Positions 22,636 to 34,700 of a stretch of DNA of 64,000 bases are shown one piece after another (the stretch's first letter is position 1; each line of letters begins with the position of its first letter). The notes under the pieces were generated by a model. The model ran no database searches. It had not been told where the DNA came from and saw nothing but the letters and a program-made list of their open reading frames with translations. This stretch comes from Nemertoderma westbladi (taxonomy: Eukaryota > Xenacoelomorpha > Nemertodermatida > Nemertodermatidae): positions 27,755 through 91,754 of the forward strand of contig JAUCBJ010001839.1 of assembly GCA_032718475.1 (NCBI GenBank). Reading direction: 5' to 3'. Made by a program: the position numbers and the translations under genes.

Positions 22636-22758
22636 CATCACAGTTTACTCCGTCGCCATGGTAGCCGTTATTACAGTTACATTCGAAGCTTCCTGGAGTG
22701 TTGGTACAGGTCGCATCGTCATCGCAGTTATGGGAACCATCGGTACATTCATTGTCAT
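22636..22758 (-). CDS. cbEGF exon, type b (copy 3)
   Basis: A 123-bp phase 1-1 exon with acceptor TTTACAG|AT and donor GATG|GTGAGATT. Same cbEGF as 17058-17180. Array C starts about 38 bp upstream of its acceptor, repeating the exon-array arrangement of copy 2. Confidence 0.93.
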
Positions 22759-22796
22759 CTGTAAACAATGAGTAGATAGTTAGTCGTGTACGGTAC

Positions 22797-23144
22797 TGTG
22801 TTCCAATAGTTGCGAACTTTTGTTCAAATAGTTGCGAACCTTTGTTCAACTAGTTGCGCACTTTTTTCCAATAGTTGCGAACTTTGTTCCATTATTTGCG
22901 AACTTTTGTTCCAATAGTTGCGAACTTTGTTCCAATAGATGCGAACTTTGTTCCAATATTTGCGAACTTTTGTTCCAATAGTTGCGAACTTTGTTCCAAT
23001 AGTTGCGAACTTTTGTTCCAATAGTTGCAACTTTGTTCCAATAGTTGTGAACTTTGTTCCAATATTTGCGAACTTTGTTCCAATAGTTGCGAACTTTGTT
23101 AATGTAGTTGCGAACTTTGTTCATGTAGTTGTGAACTTTGTTGG
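22797..23144. repeat. 21-bp minisatellite array C
   Basis: About 17 units of the same family as arrays A and B, the shortest version. It is flanked by the same non-repetitive sequences (GTGTACGGTACTGTGTTCC on one side, GTTGGAAAG then CCCCAAACCCCAACCTGG on the other), so A, B and C are paralogous arrays of very different length. Confidence 0.95.
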
Positions 23145-23763
23145 AAAGTTCCCCAAACCCCAACCTGGTTTTCGAATGAGCACCATATCGTCATAATAAC
23201 AACATAATACGATTAGGAATTGAATCTCATATATACAAACTATTTCCTTCAGTGGTGTAGTCGGCACTTTAGAATACAGTGCGATGTGAGACGCACGAGG
23301 CGAGATCCGAGACGTATAGTGTAGATAGGCCTAATAAGGTGATGATGGATCGCTCTTTATAGAGAATAGAGAAGTTTTGTCCTTATAACCTTATCATTCC
23401 TTTATCACACAGATGAAGTCTGAAAGTACCTATTTGGAAATTTCTACACTCTGCCGGCATCTTTACTAATTAAGAAAAAACATCCACTATGTTGATTACT
23501 GGTCAGTCTGTTTAACTGGCCAATTAGCACAGATGTGTTTCTTCTAAAAGTACCGAACTACTTCCTGGTGCCCAACACTTTATTATATCTGTTTATTTAT
23601 TTCGATTGCGTCTCTCGGCATAAAATAATGTACTGAACTAATGTAAAATAAATAAATACGATTAATGTATGTAAAATGTATTTAGTAGTAATTTAAAATA
23701 TGATAAATTAGTTTGGGAATAGTTTAAAATTGGAGTGAGTTTAATATTGCGACGCATCAATCA
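23145..23763. repeat. Duplicated intronic segment, copy C, with breakpoint
   Basis: Paralogue of 4424-5067 and 19174-19832. It ends abruptly after GACGCATCAATCA at about 23763 and continues as TTGTCATCTGTAAACAA, which is the first few bases and acceptor region of a type-b EGF exon. This is the edge of the duplication, created within an exon. From there to 23968 is AT-rich intron. Confidence 0.85.
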
Positions 23764-23968
23764 TTGTCATCTGTAAACAAATTATTCGGACATTACGTAA
23801 TGTTGTTATGTGTTACAATAACCATTAGTACTACAGACTTTTAGTACAATTTATATAGTTTATAAAGTTCTATGAATATATCGGCTGATACTATAAAACA
23901 TATATATAATACAGTGCTATGTTTGGCGGACTATAATACAGTGCTTAAAGATACATTTTATCACGCAC

Positions 23969-24091
23969 CATCACAAGTGACACCATCTCCATGGTAACCT
24001 TCATTACAAGAACAACTAAAACCGCCATCGTAGTTGCTGCAAGAGGCGTTAGTGTCACAATTATGGGAGCCGTCGGAGCACTCATCGTCGT
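23969..24091 (-). CDS. cbEGF exon, diverged a-like module
   Basis: A 123-bp phase 1-1 exon with acceptor TTTTGCAG|AC and donor GATG|GTGCGTGA. One cbEGF with D-D-E-C, CDTNASC, a C-x-N-x4-F-x-C motif and GYHGDGVTC. Clearly related to type a but diverged, so it predates the recent doublet duplication. Confidence 0.92.
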
Positions 24092-25006
24092 CTGCAAAAT
24101 CAAAACAAATCTTATGAAATATTGTCTTCAGCTGTTTGTCTTCTCAACACTTTCCTCGAATTTGTTATTCTACCCCTTTAGAAGTGCTTATATAACTCTT
24201 TTAATCTCATTGTGTTATATGGGGTTAAAGCTCATGGACTACGATCACCCTATTTAACTTTTAAAGAAAATGCCACAGGGTTGCCACTCCTTTCAGTTTC
24301 AATTTTCTCAGACATTACCCAGACATTTTTAAGAACCCTGACTGCAGGTACGGTACACTACCATTTTATCGAATTATATCGGTCGCTTTATCTTATTCAT
24401 GACCGCAGTATTATATTCCAACAAATGTTTCATAATAATTAGCGAGTATTTTAATCTTTATCGGCAAACTACCACAACAGACCAAACACGCCTAAAGAAG
24501 GGAACGAAGTGCATCTCTTATATATTATATTAGTGATGTGGGAAATAAAACGGCGAGATGAAGCGAGTAGATAACATTTTGATACATTCTCACTTATGGC
24601 ATTTCCTTGATTTATCCATTAAGAATCCCTGACAGTTCAAGAAAATATATAATTCCCTGACTATTCCAGATTTTCCAGGAATTCCAGGTGAGTGGCAACT
24701 CTGTGCCACTTTATAGAGGTAGGTTTAGTTGTTGTAGGAAAGAGGGACCTTCAACAAATAATACAATTATTATATTATATTATCTCTGATAGCCAATCTT
24801 GAGATGTTCGAACCCAGTTCCGTTTACAGCCAGCTTACTACAATTTCTAAAATGTTGTTTATATATTTATTAAATTTTTTTATGTTAGTCGATATTGTTT
24901 ATCATTGTCATTACGAAGGGTTTGACAATTCTAAAAGACCTATTGTACGTAAAATAAGCTAAAAATATTTATGCGAAAAAGACAAAATTTCTCAAATATT
25001 TCATAC
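24092..25006 (-). other. Intron of the EGF gene, nothing recognised
   Basis: AT-rich, non-repetitive as far as can be seen. Plus-strand open frames at 23991-24257 and 24212-24442 are the antisense of the EGF exon and random sequence. Confidence 0.6.
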
Positions 25007-25162
25007 CGTCACAAACATCCCCGGGGCCAGAATATCCGTCTTGACACTCGCAATGGAAGGCACCCGGTCCGTCGTTAATGCAATCAGCGTTCTCGTCACA
25101 GTTATGTGATCCATCATTACAGGGATTGGTGGGGTCGCAGGTGACTCCATCGCCTACGTAAC
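25007..25162 (-). CDS. EGF exon: end of one module plus a full module
   Basis: 156 bp, phase 1-1, acceptor TTGCTAG|GT and donor GACG|GTATGAAA. The first nine codons (YVGDGVTCD) finish the EGF begun by the exon at 25325. Then follows a full EGF starting PTNPC and ending GYSGPGDVC, which lacks the usual D-x-D-E-C calcium-ligand start. An intron inside a module is unusual in this gene, where most modules are single exons. Confidence 0.9.
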
Positions 25163-25324
25163 CTAGCAATAGAAACAAATGCGTTACCCATAGCAACACA
25201 GGATCCTAACAACGGAAATACAAAATAATTGGTGCCCGTCGTTTGACACATAAGTAAATTAACAAAGTATAACTATAGCCACAAACTGTAATCAAATAAC
25301 TAAAATTATGGACTACTCACTAAC

Positions 25325-25417
25325 CAGGGAGACAGGTGCATTCGAATGATCCAAATGTGTTCGTACAACGAGCGTTTTCACCACAATTGTGATCACCATT
25401 AGTACATTCGTTGTCAT
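25325..25417 (-). CDS. cbEGF exon, N-terminal two thirds
   Basis: 93 bp, phase 1-1, acceptor TTAACAG|AT and donor CCTG|GTTAGTGAG. Encodes D-D-N-E-C through CTCLPG with the hydroxylation-type motif [10 protein letters not shown]. The last pair of the fold comes from 25007-25162. Confidence 0.9.
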
Positions 25418-25594
25418 CTGTTAAAAATAAATAAAATGGTTGAGAAACATTAGGTATTATAAATTTGGCATTAAGGGATTTGGCATTAAGGGATCACGGC
25501 ATTTCGGTCTATATAATTAGGCTACCATGTCTACTGTATATTGAAGAAGTGTAAACGTGACAACCATATATGGCATGGAACATCCGCCACTAAC

Positions 25595-25726
25595 CGTTAC
25601 AGAAGTGTGGGTTACCGCTGGGATGGAATCCTTCTAGACAGGTGCATTCGTAGCTGCCGATTGTGTTGGTGCACTCTGTAGTGGTTTCATCGCAGTTTGC
25701 CCGCCCAAGTTCGCACTCATCCACGT
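25595..25726 (-). CDS. cbEGF exon (type c-like)
   Basis: 132 bp, phase 1-1, acceptor TTGTAG|AC and donor AACG|GTTAGTGG. D-V-D-E-C cbEGF with CTNTIGSYEC and a long final loop GFHPSGNPHFC. It is the first exon after a 19.8-kb intron: array D starts only about 24 bp upstream of its acceptor. Confidence 0.92.
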
Positions 25727-25749
25727 CTACAATATAACATAATCCGCAT

Positions 25750-28700
25750 TACAGACTCCACTTAATAATCTACAGACCCCACTTACTAAACAACAGTCCC
25801 AACTTACTAAACTACAGTCACCACTTACTAAACTAAAGTCCCAACTTACTAAACTACAGTCACCACTTACTAAACTACAGACCCCACTTACTAAACTACA
25901 GACCCCACTTACTAAACTACAGCCCCAACTTAATAAACTACAGACCCAATTTACTAAACTACAGACCCCATTTACTAAACTAAAGTCCCAACTTAATAAA
26001 CTAAGAACCCAATTTACTAAACTACAGACCCCATTTACTAAACTACAGACCCCACTTACTAAACTACAGTCCCCACTTACTAAACTAAAGTCCCCACTTA
26101 CTAAACTACAGACCCCACTTAATAATCTACAGACCCCACTTACTAAACTACAGACCCCACTTACTAAACTACAGACCCCACTTACTAAACTACAGCCCCA
26201 ACTTAATAAACTACAGACCCAATTTACTAAACTACAGACCCCATTTACTAAACTAAAGTCCCAACTTAATAAACTACAAACCCAATTTACTAAACTACAG
26301 ACCCCATTTACTAAACTACAGACCCCACTTACTAAACTACAGACCCAACTTACTAAACTACAGTCCCAACTTACGAAACTACAGACCCCACTTAATAATC
26401 TACAGACCCCACTTACTAAACTACAGACCCCACTTAATAATCTACAGACCCCACTTACTAAACTACAGTCCCCACTTAATAATCTACAGACCCCACTTAC
26501 TAAACTACAGTCCCCACTTACTAAACTACAGGCCCCACTTACTAAACTACAGACCCAACTTACTAAACTACAGACCCCACTTACTAAATTACAGACCGAA
26601 CTTAATAAACAACAGACCCAATTTACTAAACTACAGACCCCATTTACTAAACTAAAGTCCCAACTTAATAAACTACAGACCCAATTTACTAAACTACAGA
26701 CCCCATTTACTAAACTACAGACCCCACTTACTAAACAACAGACCCAACTTAATAAACTACAGACCCCACTTAATAAACTACAGACACTACTTACTAAACT
26801 ACAGACCCCAATTACTAAACTACAGTCCCGACTTACTAAACTACAGACCCAACTTAATAAACTACAGACCCAATTTACTAAACTACAGACCCCATTTTCT
26901 AAACTAAAGTCCCAACTTAATAAACTACAGACCCAATTTACTAAACTACAGACCCCATTTACTAAACTACAGACCCCACTTACTAAACAACAGACCCAAC
27001 TTAATAAACTACAGACCCCACTTAATAAACTACAGACACTACTTACTAAACTACAGACCCCAATTACTAAACTACAGTCCCGACTTACTAAACTACAGAC
27101 CCCACTTAATAAACTACAGACCCCACTTACTAAACTACAGACCCCACTTAATAAACTACAGACCCCACTTACTAAACTACAGACCCCACTTACTAAACTA
27201 CATTCCCCACTTACTAAACTACAGGCCCCACTTACTAAACTACAGACCCAACTTACTAAACTACAGTCCCAACTTACTAAACTACAGACCCCACTTTATA
27301 ATCTACAGACCCCACTTAATAAACTACAGACACTACTTACTAAACTACAGACCCCACTTACTAAACTACAGTCCCGACTTACTAAACTACAGACCCCACT
27401 TAATAAACTACAGACCCCACTTACTAAACTACAGACCCCACTTAATAAACTACAGACCACACTTACTAAACTACAGACCCCACTTACTAAACTACATTCC
27501 CCACTTACTAAACTACAGGCCCCACTTACTAAACTACAGACCCAACTTACTAAACTACAGTCACCACTTACTAAACTACAGACCCCACTTACTAAACTAC
27601 AGACCCAACTTACTAAACTAAAGTCCCAACTTAATAAACTACAGACCCCATTTACTAAACTACAGACCCCATTTACTAAACTACAGACCCCACTTACTAA
27701 ACTACAGACCCCACTTACTAAACTAAAGTCCCAACTTAATTAACTACAGACCCCCCTTACTAAACTACAGACCCCACTTACTAAACTACAGTCCCGACTT
27801 ACTAAACTAAAGTCCCAACTTAATAAACTACACATCCCCCTTACTAAACTACAGACCCCACTTACTAAACTACAGACCAAACTTACTAAACTACAGTCAC
27901 CACTTACTAAACTACAGACCCCACTTACTAAACTACAGACCCCACTTACTAAACTACAGACCAAACTTACTAAACTACAGTCACCACTTACTAAACTACA
28001 GACCCCACTTACTAAACTACAGACCCCACTTAATAAACTACAGACCCCACTTACTAAACTACAGTCACCACTTACTAAACTAAAGTCCCAACTTAATTAA
28101 CTACAGGCCCCACTTACTAAACTACAGTCACCACTTACTAAACTACAGTCACCACTTACTAAACTACAGACCCCACTTACTAAACTACAGACCCCACTTA
28201 ATAAACTACAGACCCCACTTACTAAACTACAGTCACCACTTACTAAACTACAGTCACCACTTACTAAACTAAAGTCCCAACTTAATTAACTACAGACCCC
28301 ACTTAATAAACTACAGACCCCACTTACTAAACTACAGTCACCACTTACTAAACTAAAGTCCCAACTTAATTAACTACAGGCCCCACTTACTAAACTACAG
28401 ACCCCACTTACTAAACTACAGTCCCCACTTACTAAACAACAGCCCCGACTTACTAAACTACATACCCCACTTACTAAACTACAGTCACCACTTACTAAAC
28501 AACATACCCCACTTACTAAACTACAGTCACCACTTACTAAACTAAAGTCCCAACTTAATTAACTACAGGCCCCACTTACTAAACTACATTCCCCACTTAC
28601 TAAACTACAGGCCCCACTTACTAAACTACAGACCCCACTTACTAAACTACAGACCCCACTTACTAAACTACAGTCACCACTTACTAAACAACAGCCCCGA

Positions 28701-31700
28701 CTTACTAAACTACAGTCACCACTTACTAAACTGAAGTCCCAACTTAATTAACTACAGGCCCCACTTACTAAACTACAGTCACCACTTACTAAACTACAGT
28801 CACCACTTACTAAACTACAGACCCAACTTACTAAACTACAGTCACCACTTACTAAACTACAGTCACCACTTACTAAACTAAAGTCCCAACTTAATTAACT
28901 ACAGGCCCCACTTACTAAACTACATTCCCCACTTACTAAACTACAGGCCCCACTTAATAAACTACAGACCCCACTTACTAAACTACAGACCCCACTTACT
29001 AAACTACAGTCACCACTTACTAAACTAAAGTCCCAACTTAATTAACTACAGGCCCCACTTACTAAACTACATTCCCCACTTACTAAACTACAGGCCCCAC
29101 TTACTAAACTACAGACCCCACTTACTAAACTACAGACCCCACTTACTAAACTACAGTCACCACTTACTAAACTACAGACCCCACTTACTAAACTACAGTC
29201 ACCACTTACTAAACTACATTCCCCACTTACTAAACTACAGGCCCCACTTACTAAACTACAGACCCCACTTACTAAACTACAGACCCCACTTACTAAACTA
29301 CAGTCACCACTTACTAAACTACAGACCAAACTTACTAAACTACAGTCACCACTTACTAAACTACAGACCCCACTTACTAAACTACAGACCCAACTTACTA
29401 AACTACAGACCCCACTTACTAAACTACAGTCACCACTTACTAAACTACAGACCCAACTTACTAAACTACAGTCACCACTTACTAAACTACAGTCACCACT
29501 TACTAAACTAAAGTCCCAACTTAATTAACTACAGACCCCACTTAATAAACTACAGACCCCACTTACTAAACTACAGTCACCACTTACTAAACTACAGTCA
29601 CCACTTACTAAACTACAGTCCCGACTTACTAAACTACAGTCACCACTTACTAAACTAAAGTCCCAACTTAATTAACTACAGGCCCCACTTACTAAACTAC
29701 AGACCCCACTTACTAAACTAAAGTCCCAACTTAATTAACTACAGACCCCACTTACTAAACTACAGGCCCCACTTACTAAACTACAGTCACCACTTACTAA
29801 ACTACAGTCCCGACTTACTAAACTACAGTCACCACTTACTAAACTAAAGTCCCAACTTAATTAACTACAGGCCCCACTTACTAAACTACAGACCCCACTT
29901 ACTAAACTACAGTCCCCACTTACTAAACTAAAGTCCCAACTTAATTAACTACAGTCCCGACTTACTAAACTACAGTCACCACTTACTAAATTACAGTCCC
30001 GACTTAATTAACTACAGGCCCCACTTACTAAACTACAGACCCCACTTACTAAACTACAGTCCCCACTTACTAAACTAAAGTCCCAACTTAATTAACTACA
30101 GACCCCACTTAATAAACTACAGACCCCACTTACTAAACTACAGTCACCACTTACTAAACTACAGTCACCACTTACTAAACTACAGTCCCGACTTACTAAA
30201 CTACAGTCACCACTTACTAAACTAAAGTCCCAACTTAATTAACTACAGGCCCCACTTACTAAACTACAGACCCCACTTACTAAACTAAAGTCCCAACTTA
30301 ATTAACTACAGACCCGACTTACTAAACTACAGGCCCCACTTACTAAACTACAGTCACCACTTACTAAACTACAGTCCCGACTTAGTAAACTACAGTCACC
30401 ACTTACTAAACTAAAGTCCCAACTTAATTAACTACAGGCCCCACTTACTAAACTACAGACCCCACTTACTAAACTAAAGTCCCAACTTAATTAACTACAG
30501 ACCCCACTTACTAAACTACAGTCACCACTTACTAAACTACAGTCCCGACTTACTAAACTACAGTCACCACTTACTAAACTAAAGTCCCAACTTAATTAAC
30601 TACAGGCCCCACTTACTAAACTACAGACCCCACTTACTAAACTAAAGTCCCAACTTAATTAACTACAGACCCCCCTTACTAAACAACAGACCCCACTTAC
30701 TAAACTAAAGTCCCAACTTAATTAACTACAGTCCCGACTTACTAAACTACAGTCACCACTTACTAAACTACAGTCCCGACTTACTAAACTACAGTCACCA
30801 CTTACTAAACTAAAGTCCCAACTTAATTAACTACAGGCCCCACTTACTAAACTACAGACCCCACTTACTAAACTACAGACCCCACTTACTAAACTACAGA
30901 CCCCACTTACTAAACTACAGACCCCACTTACTAAACTACAGTCCCGACTTACTAAACTACAGTCACCACTTACTAAACTAAAGTCCCAACTTAATTAACT
31001 ACAGGCCCCACTTACTAAACTACAGACCCCACTTACTAAACTAAAGTCCCAACTTAATTAACTACAGACCCCACTTACTAAACTACAGTCACCACTTACT
31101 AAACTACAGACCCCACTTACTAAACTACAGACCCCACTTACTAAACTACAGTCCCGACTTACTAAACTACAGTCACCACTTACTAAACTAAAGTCCCAAC
31201 TTAATTAACTACAGGCCCCACTTACTAAACTACAGACCCCACTTACTAAACTAAAGTCCCAACTTAATTAACTACAGACCCCACTTACTAAACTACAGTC
31301 ACCACTTACTAAACTACAGTCCCGACTTACTAAACTACAGACCCAACTTACTAAACTACAGTCACCACTTACTAAACTACAGTCGCGACTTACTAAACTA
31401 CAGTCACCACTTACTAAACTAAAGTCCCAACTTAATTAACTACAGGCCCCACTTACTAAACTACAGACCCCACTTACTAAACTAAAGTCCCGACTTACTA
31501 AACTACAGTCACCACTTACTAAACTACATTCCCCACTTACTAAACTACAGGCCCCACTTACTAAACTACAGACCCCACTTACTAAACTACAGTCACCACT
31601 TACTAAACTACAGTCGCGACTTACTAAACTACAGTCACCACTTACTAAACTAAAGTCCCAACTTAATTAACTACAGGCCCCACTTACTAAACTACAGACC

Positions 31701-34700
31701 CCACTTACTAAACTACAGTCCCGACTTACTAAACTACAGTCACCACTTACTAAACTACAGACCCCACTTACTAAACTAAAGTCCCAACTTAATTAACTAC
31801 AGACCCCCCTTACTAAACAACAGACCCCACTTACTAAACTACAGTCACCACTTACTAAACTAAAGTCCCAACTTAATTAACTACAGGCCCCACTTACTAA
31901 ACTACAGACCCCACTTACTAAACTAAAGTCCCAACTTAATTAACTACAGGCCCCACTTACTAAACTACAGTCACCACTTACTAAACTAAAGTCCCAACTT
32001 AATTAACTACAGGCCCCACTTACTAAACTACATTCCCCACTTACTAAACTACAGGCCCCACTTACTAAACTACAGACCCCACTTACTAAACTACAGACCC
32101 CACTTACTAAACTACAGTCACCACTTACTAAACTACAGTCACCACTTACTAAACTACAGACCCCACTTACTAAACTACAGACCCCACTTAATAAACTACA
32201 GACCCCACTTACTAAACTACAGTCACCACTTACTAAACGAAAGTCCCAACTTAATTAACTACAGACCCCACTTAATAAACTACAGACCCCACTTACTAAA
32301 CTACATTCCCCACTTACTAAACTACATTCCCCACTTACTAAACTACAGACCCCACTTACTAAACTACATTCCCCACTTACTAAACTACAGACCCCACTTA
32401 CTAAACTACATTCCCCACTTACTAAACTACAGACCCCACTTACTAAACTACAGTTACCACTTACTATATTACAGTCCCAACTTACTAAACTACAGTCACC
32501 ACTTACTAAACTACAGACCCCACTTACTAAACTACAGTCACCACTTACTAAACTAAAGTCCCAACTTAATTAACTACAGGCCCCACTTACTAAACTACAG
32601 ACCCCACTTATAAACTACAGACCCCACTTACTAAACTACAGTCACCACTTACTAAACTAAAGTCCCAACTTAATTAACTACAGGCCCCACTTACTAAACT
32701 ACAGACCCCACTTATAAACTACAGACCCCACTTAATAAACTACAGTCACCACTTACTAAACTAAAGTCCCAACTTAATTAACTACAGGCCCCACTTACTA
32801 AACTACAGTCACCACTTACTAAACTACAGTCACCACTTACTAAACTACAGACCCCACTTACTAAACTACAGACCCCACTTAATAAACTACAGACCCCACT
32901 TACTAAACTACAGTCACCACTTACTAAACTGCAGTCACCACTTACTAAACTAAAGTCCCAACTTAATTAACTACAGACCCCACTTAATAAACTACAGACC
33001 CCACTTACTAAACTACAGTCACCACTTACTAAACTACAGTCACCACTTACTAAACTAAAGTCCCAACTTAATTAACTACAGACCCCACTTAATAAACTAC
33101 AGTCCCAACTTACTAAACTACAGTCCCGACTTACTAAACTACAGTCACCACTTACTAAACTAAAGTCCCAACTTAATTAACTACAGGGCCCACTTACTAA
33201 ACTACAGTCCCGACTTACTAAACTACAGTCCCGACTTACTAAACTACAGTCACCACTTACTAAACTAAAGTCCCCACTTACTAAACTACAGTCACCACTT
33301 ACTAAACTAAAGTCCCGCCTTACTAAACTACAGTCCCCACTTACTAGACTACAGACCCAACTTACTATACTACAGTCACCACTTACTAAACTAAAGTCCC
33401 GCCTTACTAAACTACAGTCCTCACTTACTAAACTGAAGTCCCGCCTTACTAAACTACAGTCCCCACTTACTAGACTACAGACCCAACTTACTATACTACA
33501 GTCACCACTTACTAAACTAAAGTCCCCACTTACTAAACTACAGTCACCACTTATTAAACTAAAGTCCCGCCTTACTAAACTACAGTCCCCACTTACTAAA
33601 CTACAGACCCAACTTACTAAACTACAGTCACCACTTACTAAACTAAAGTCCCGCCTTACTAAACTACAGTCCTCACTTACTAAACTACAGTCCTCACTTA
33701 CTAAACTACAGTCCCGACTTACTAAACTACAGACCCCACTTACTAAACTAAAGTCCCGCCTTACTAAACTACAGTCCCTACTTACTAAACTAAAGTCCCA
33801 ACTTAATTAACTACAGACCCCCCTTACTAAACTACAGACCCCACTTACTAAACTACAGACCCCACTTACTAAACTACAGACCCCACTTAATAATCTACAG
33901 ACCCCACTTACTAAACTACATTCCCCACTTACTAAACTAAAGTCCCAACTTAATTAACTACAGACCCCACTTACTAAACTACAGACCCCACTTACTAAAC
34001 TACAGACCCCACTTACTAAACTACAGACCCCACTTACTAAACTAAAGTCCCGCCTTACTAAACTACAGTCCCCACTTACTAAACTACAGACCCCACTTAC
34101 TAAACTACAGACCCCACTTACTAAACTACAGACCCCACTTAATAATCTACAGACCCCACTTACTAAACTACATTCCCCACTTACTAAACTAAAGTCCCAA
34201 CTTAATTAACTACAGACCCCACTTACTAAACTACAGACCCCAATTACTAAACTACAGTCCCCACTTACTAAACTACAGACCCCACTTACTAAACTACAGA
34301 CCCCACTTACTAAACTACAGACCCCACTTACTAAACTAAAGTCCCGCCTTACTAAACTACAGTCCTCACTTACTAAACTACAGTCCTCACTTACTAAACT
34401 ACAGTCCCGACTTACTAAACTACAGACCCCACTTACTAAACTAAAGTCCCGCCTTACTAAACTACAGTCCCCACTTACTAAACTACAGACCCCACTTACT
34501 AAACTACAGACCCCACTTAATAATCTACAGACCCCACTTACTAAACTACATTCCCCACTTACTAAACTAAAGTCCCAACTTAATTAACTACAGACCCCAC
34601 TTACTAATCTACAGACCCCACTTACTAAACTACAGTCACCACTTACTAAACTACAGGCCCCACTTACTAAACTACAGACCCCACTTACTAAACTACAGAC

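Noticed and set aside
23991-24257. 88-codon plus-strand open frame
   Set aside because: Antisense of the EGF exon at 23969-24091 continuing into intron.
27740-29329. Open frames of VCSLVSG repeats in array D
   Set aside because: Artefact of the 21-bp period; broken wherever the TTAATTAA variant introduces a stop, and no start or splice context.
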